Assembly: GCF_018446385.1 (NCBI RefSeq)
Contig: NC_056002.1
Location: 6,931,474 to 6,995,473, forward strand
Reading direction: 5' to 3'
Length of the DNA stretch: 64,000 nucleotides
Origin: Zingiber officinale
Taxonomy: Eukaryota > Streptophyta > Magnoliopsida > Zingiberales > Zingiberaceae
The number at the start of each line of letters is the position of its first letter. The first letter of the stretch is position 1. A program made the position numbers and the translations under genes. This document shows, piece after piece, positions 61,949-64,000 of this stretch. The notes under the pieces are model-generated. The model saw only the letters and a list, made by a program, of their open reading frames with translations. It did not search any database and had not been told where the DNA came from.

Positions 61949-64000
61949 TGTTGGAATGTATATTAAAAGCCTAGCTTTTTGTATAAACATTTACTTAGAA
62001 ATAAGAATCATATTGGTCAATATCTACATTTATATGCTAAATGTAGTTGTTCAATTAATTTATATTGTAGATAACATGGTGTGTGGTGTCACACACAAAA
62101 GATCATGTTATCAATTCTTTATAAATTATAAACAGTTGCTCACGACAAGATGGAAAGGAACAAACTATTGGAATAGTCATAGTGTAATTAGGTATTAGTT
62201 TATCTTGACTGATAAATTATACTAGTACACTCTGAGTGTATTGAGCAGGTCCATTTAAGGTAAGTTCTTTTTATACTGACTTAATAAAAGAACAAGCCCT
62301 TAGTTATTATGGAAGTGTGTGCTCTTAATCCTAATATAATAACAAGCATATATATTTAGTATTTATTTCTTTGACTTATCAAAGGGCGAGATTTAGCTCG
62401 ATAAATCAATAGGCCCGATAAGTTGAGAAATGATATTACTTACAGTGTGTGTTGTTGATTATAGAAGAAAATTATGTCATAGTAATCTAGGTTAATAATG
62501 TCCCCAAGAGGAGCTCATGAGGATTGTCATGTTAAACCCTGCAGGTGGACTTAGTCCGACACGACAATAAGGTTGAGTGGTACTACTCTTGGACTAAGAA
62601 ATTAATTAAAGTGAGTTGTCAGTAACTCATTTAATTAGTGGACATTTGACATCTTAAACACAGGGAGATTAACACACTCATAATAAGAAGGAGCCCAAAC
62701 CATAATTTGAGATTGGTGCGGTAGTTCAATAATACTTCTTTAGTAGTATGAATTATTATTGATGAAATTAAGTTGGGTGTTCGGGGCGAACACGGGAAGC
62801 TTAATTTTATCGGAAGACCAAAATCAATTTCTCCTCTCGGTCCCTATCGTAGTCTCTTAGTTATAAAGTATTATACCCCACCTATACCTACTTTTATATC
62901 CATCTTAAGGTGGCCGGCCAAGCCTTGCTTGGAACCCAAGCAAGGGGCCGCCCAAGTTAATCCTTGGATGAACCAAGTGGTGGCCGGCCCTAGCTTGAGT
63001 CCAAGCTTAGGTGGCCAGCCACAATAAAATTAAAAGGATTTTATTTTTTAAAATTTTTCTTATGTGGATTCCATGGTTTTAAAAGAGAGTTTAAAATTTA
63101 AATCTTTCCTTTTATAGCTTTCTACAAAAGATTAAGAAAAGATTTGATATCTTTCCTTATTTGTAGATTGAAAGGAAGATTTTAATTTTGATAAAACTTT
63201 CCTTTTTTGTAACCATTTTCATGATTTAAAAAGAGAGCTTGAAAATTAAATATTTCCTTTTATAAGTTTTTACAAAAGATTAAGAAAAGATTTGATATCT
63301 TTCCTTGTTTGTAGATTGTAGGGAGATTTTAATTTTAAAGATAACTTTCCTTTTTGGAAATCATCCACATGTTTTAATAGAGAAATTTTAATTTATATAT
63401 TTCCTTTTATAACAAACCATGAAGGGATAAATTATTAGAGAAATTTTATTTTCAAAATTTTCGGAAACAAATAAGGAAGTTTTAATTTTGTTTAAAACTT
63501 GCCTATTGTGGAAGCTCTTAGGTGGCCGACCATATGTTTTAATAAAAGAAATTTGGTTTTAATTAATTAAATTTTCCTTTTCATGGCAAAGGAATTAAGG
63601 AAGTTTTTATTTAAATTTCCTTATTTGCCAAGACCAAGGATTATAAAAGAGGGGGTAGAGGTGCCTTCATGGTGACAACTCTATTCTATTTTCCTCCCTC
63701 TCTTCTTTGGTGGTGGCCGGCCCTAGAGCTTCTTCTTATCCTCTTCTCTTCTTCTTTAGTGTTCGGTTTCATCCCTCTCTTGGAGCTCTTGTTGGTGGCC
63801 GATTCTAGCTAGGAGAAGAAGGAGAGAAAGGAGGCTTTGTTTTTTGCATCCCTTGGAGCTTGGTGGTGGTGGCCGAACCTCTACATCCTTGGAGGAGTCT
63901 TGGTGGCTGAAACTTGGTGAGGGAGAAGAAGGGCTTGGGTGATTCTCATCTCCGTAGATCGTTGCCCACACAACGTCCGAGATAAGAAGAGGAATACGGT
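61949..64000 (+). repeat. 3' LTR of the plus-strand copia element (runs off the window)
   Basis: It begins TGTTGGAATGTATATT after the polypurine tract agtgggagat. At least 2.05 kb lies in the window. It contains GGCCGGCC-type palindromes (near 62914, 62984, 63714), a roughly 170-bp internal repeat present about twice (63065-63390) and TATAAAAG at 63642-63649, so R/U5 lies at the window end. Short ORFs after the TATA box are not genes I can support. Confidence 0.7.
63642..63649 (+). promoter_or_regulatory. TATA box of the terminal copia LTR
   Basis: TATAAAAG followed by a purine run; transcription start expected near 63672. Confidence 0.55.

Overview
This is a stretch of flowering-plant nuclear DNA. 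The intron-bearing genes, the MIR169 foldback and the LTR-retrotransposon families show this directly. The MIR169 sequence is close to the monocot (rice n/o) form. The LTR style, with a TGTTGGTGCAACCTTAGG start and tandem small hairpins, reminds me of Zingiberaceae (ginger or turmeric), but that genus-level guess is inference only. No rRNA gene, true tRNA gene, CRISPR array or bacterial operon is present.

Layout. (1) 1-4529: a Ty3/gypsy Tat-lineage element that has lost gag-pol and keeps LTR, PBS, tandem repeats and one antisense coiled-coil ORF. (2) 4530-22535: host DNA with an old LTR fragment, a hAT-like MITE (5792-6029), a clear MIR169 gene (8501-8646), a multi-exon gene I do not recognise (about 9973-13927), a two-exon WW-domain gene of the CURLY FLAG LEAF 1 (CFL1) type on the minus strand (19602-20642), and, divergently from it, a six-exon jasmonate repressor of the TIFY9/JAZ10 type (21361-22483). 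(3) 22536-23521: 986 bp of TIFY9 3' flank that recurs at 57698-58685. (4) 23522-57697: one large Tat-lineage element with two younger elements nested in it. A gag-only Sirevirus-like copia element (29802-37089, target duplication GGTGG) sits in the integrase gene. A decayed minus-strand Tekay-type chromovirus (46437-55752, target duplication GAAGG) sits in the leader of an antisense gene. (5) 58686-64000: minus- and plus-strand copia remnants, another minus-strand LTR (59854-60789), and a long plus-strand copia LTR that runs off the window.

The big Tat element carries three antisense transcription units between pol and the 3' LTR. Two are tandem paralogues, each with a gypsy-type 'transposase' domain (PF04195 type), a Ser/Pro-rich middle and a coiled-coil tail, with two intron phases conserved between them. 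The third is a short coiled-coil protein with its own palindromic TATA box, and it is the only ORF kept in the deletion derivative at 1-4529.

The most unusual signals are structural. First, the Sirevirus-like LTR is built from about 22 consecutive small hairpins whose stems change in a compensatory way, followed by an array of GATCGGTC/GACCGATC palindromes. The same palindrome family also fills the LTRs of the unrelated Tekay element. Second, the large Tat element has a perfect 5-bp target duplication (ATATG) only if its right flank is paired with the sequence 57 bp downstream of TIFY9. The window therefore shows the empty-site and filled-site versions of one locus side by side, either as a real rearrangement or as a join of two haplotypes in the assembly.
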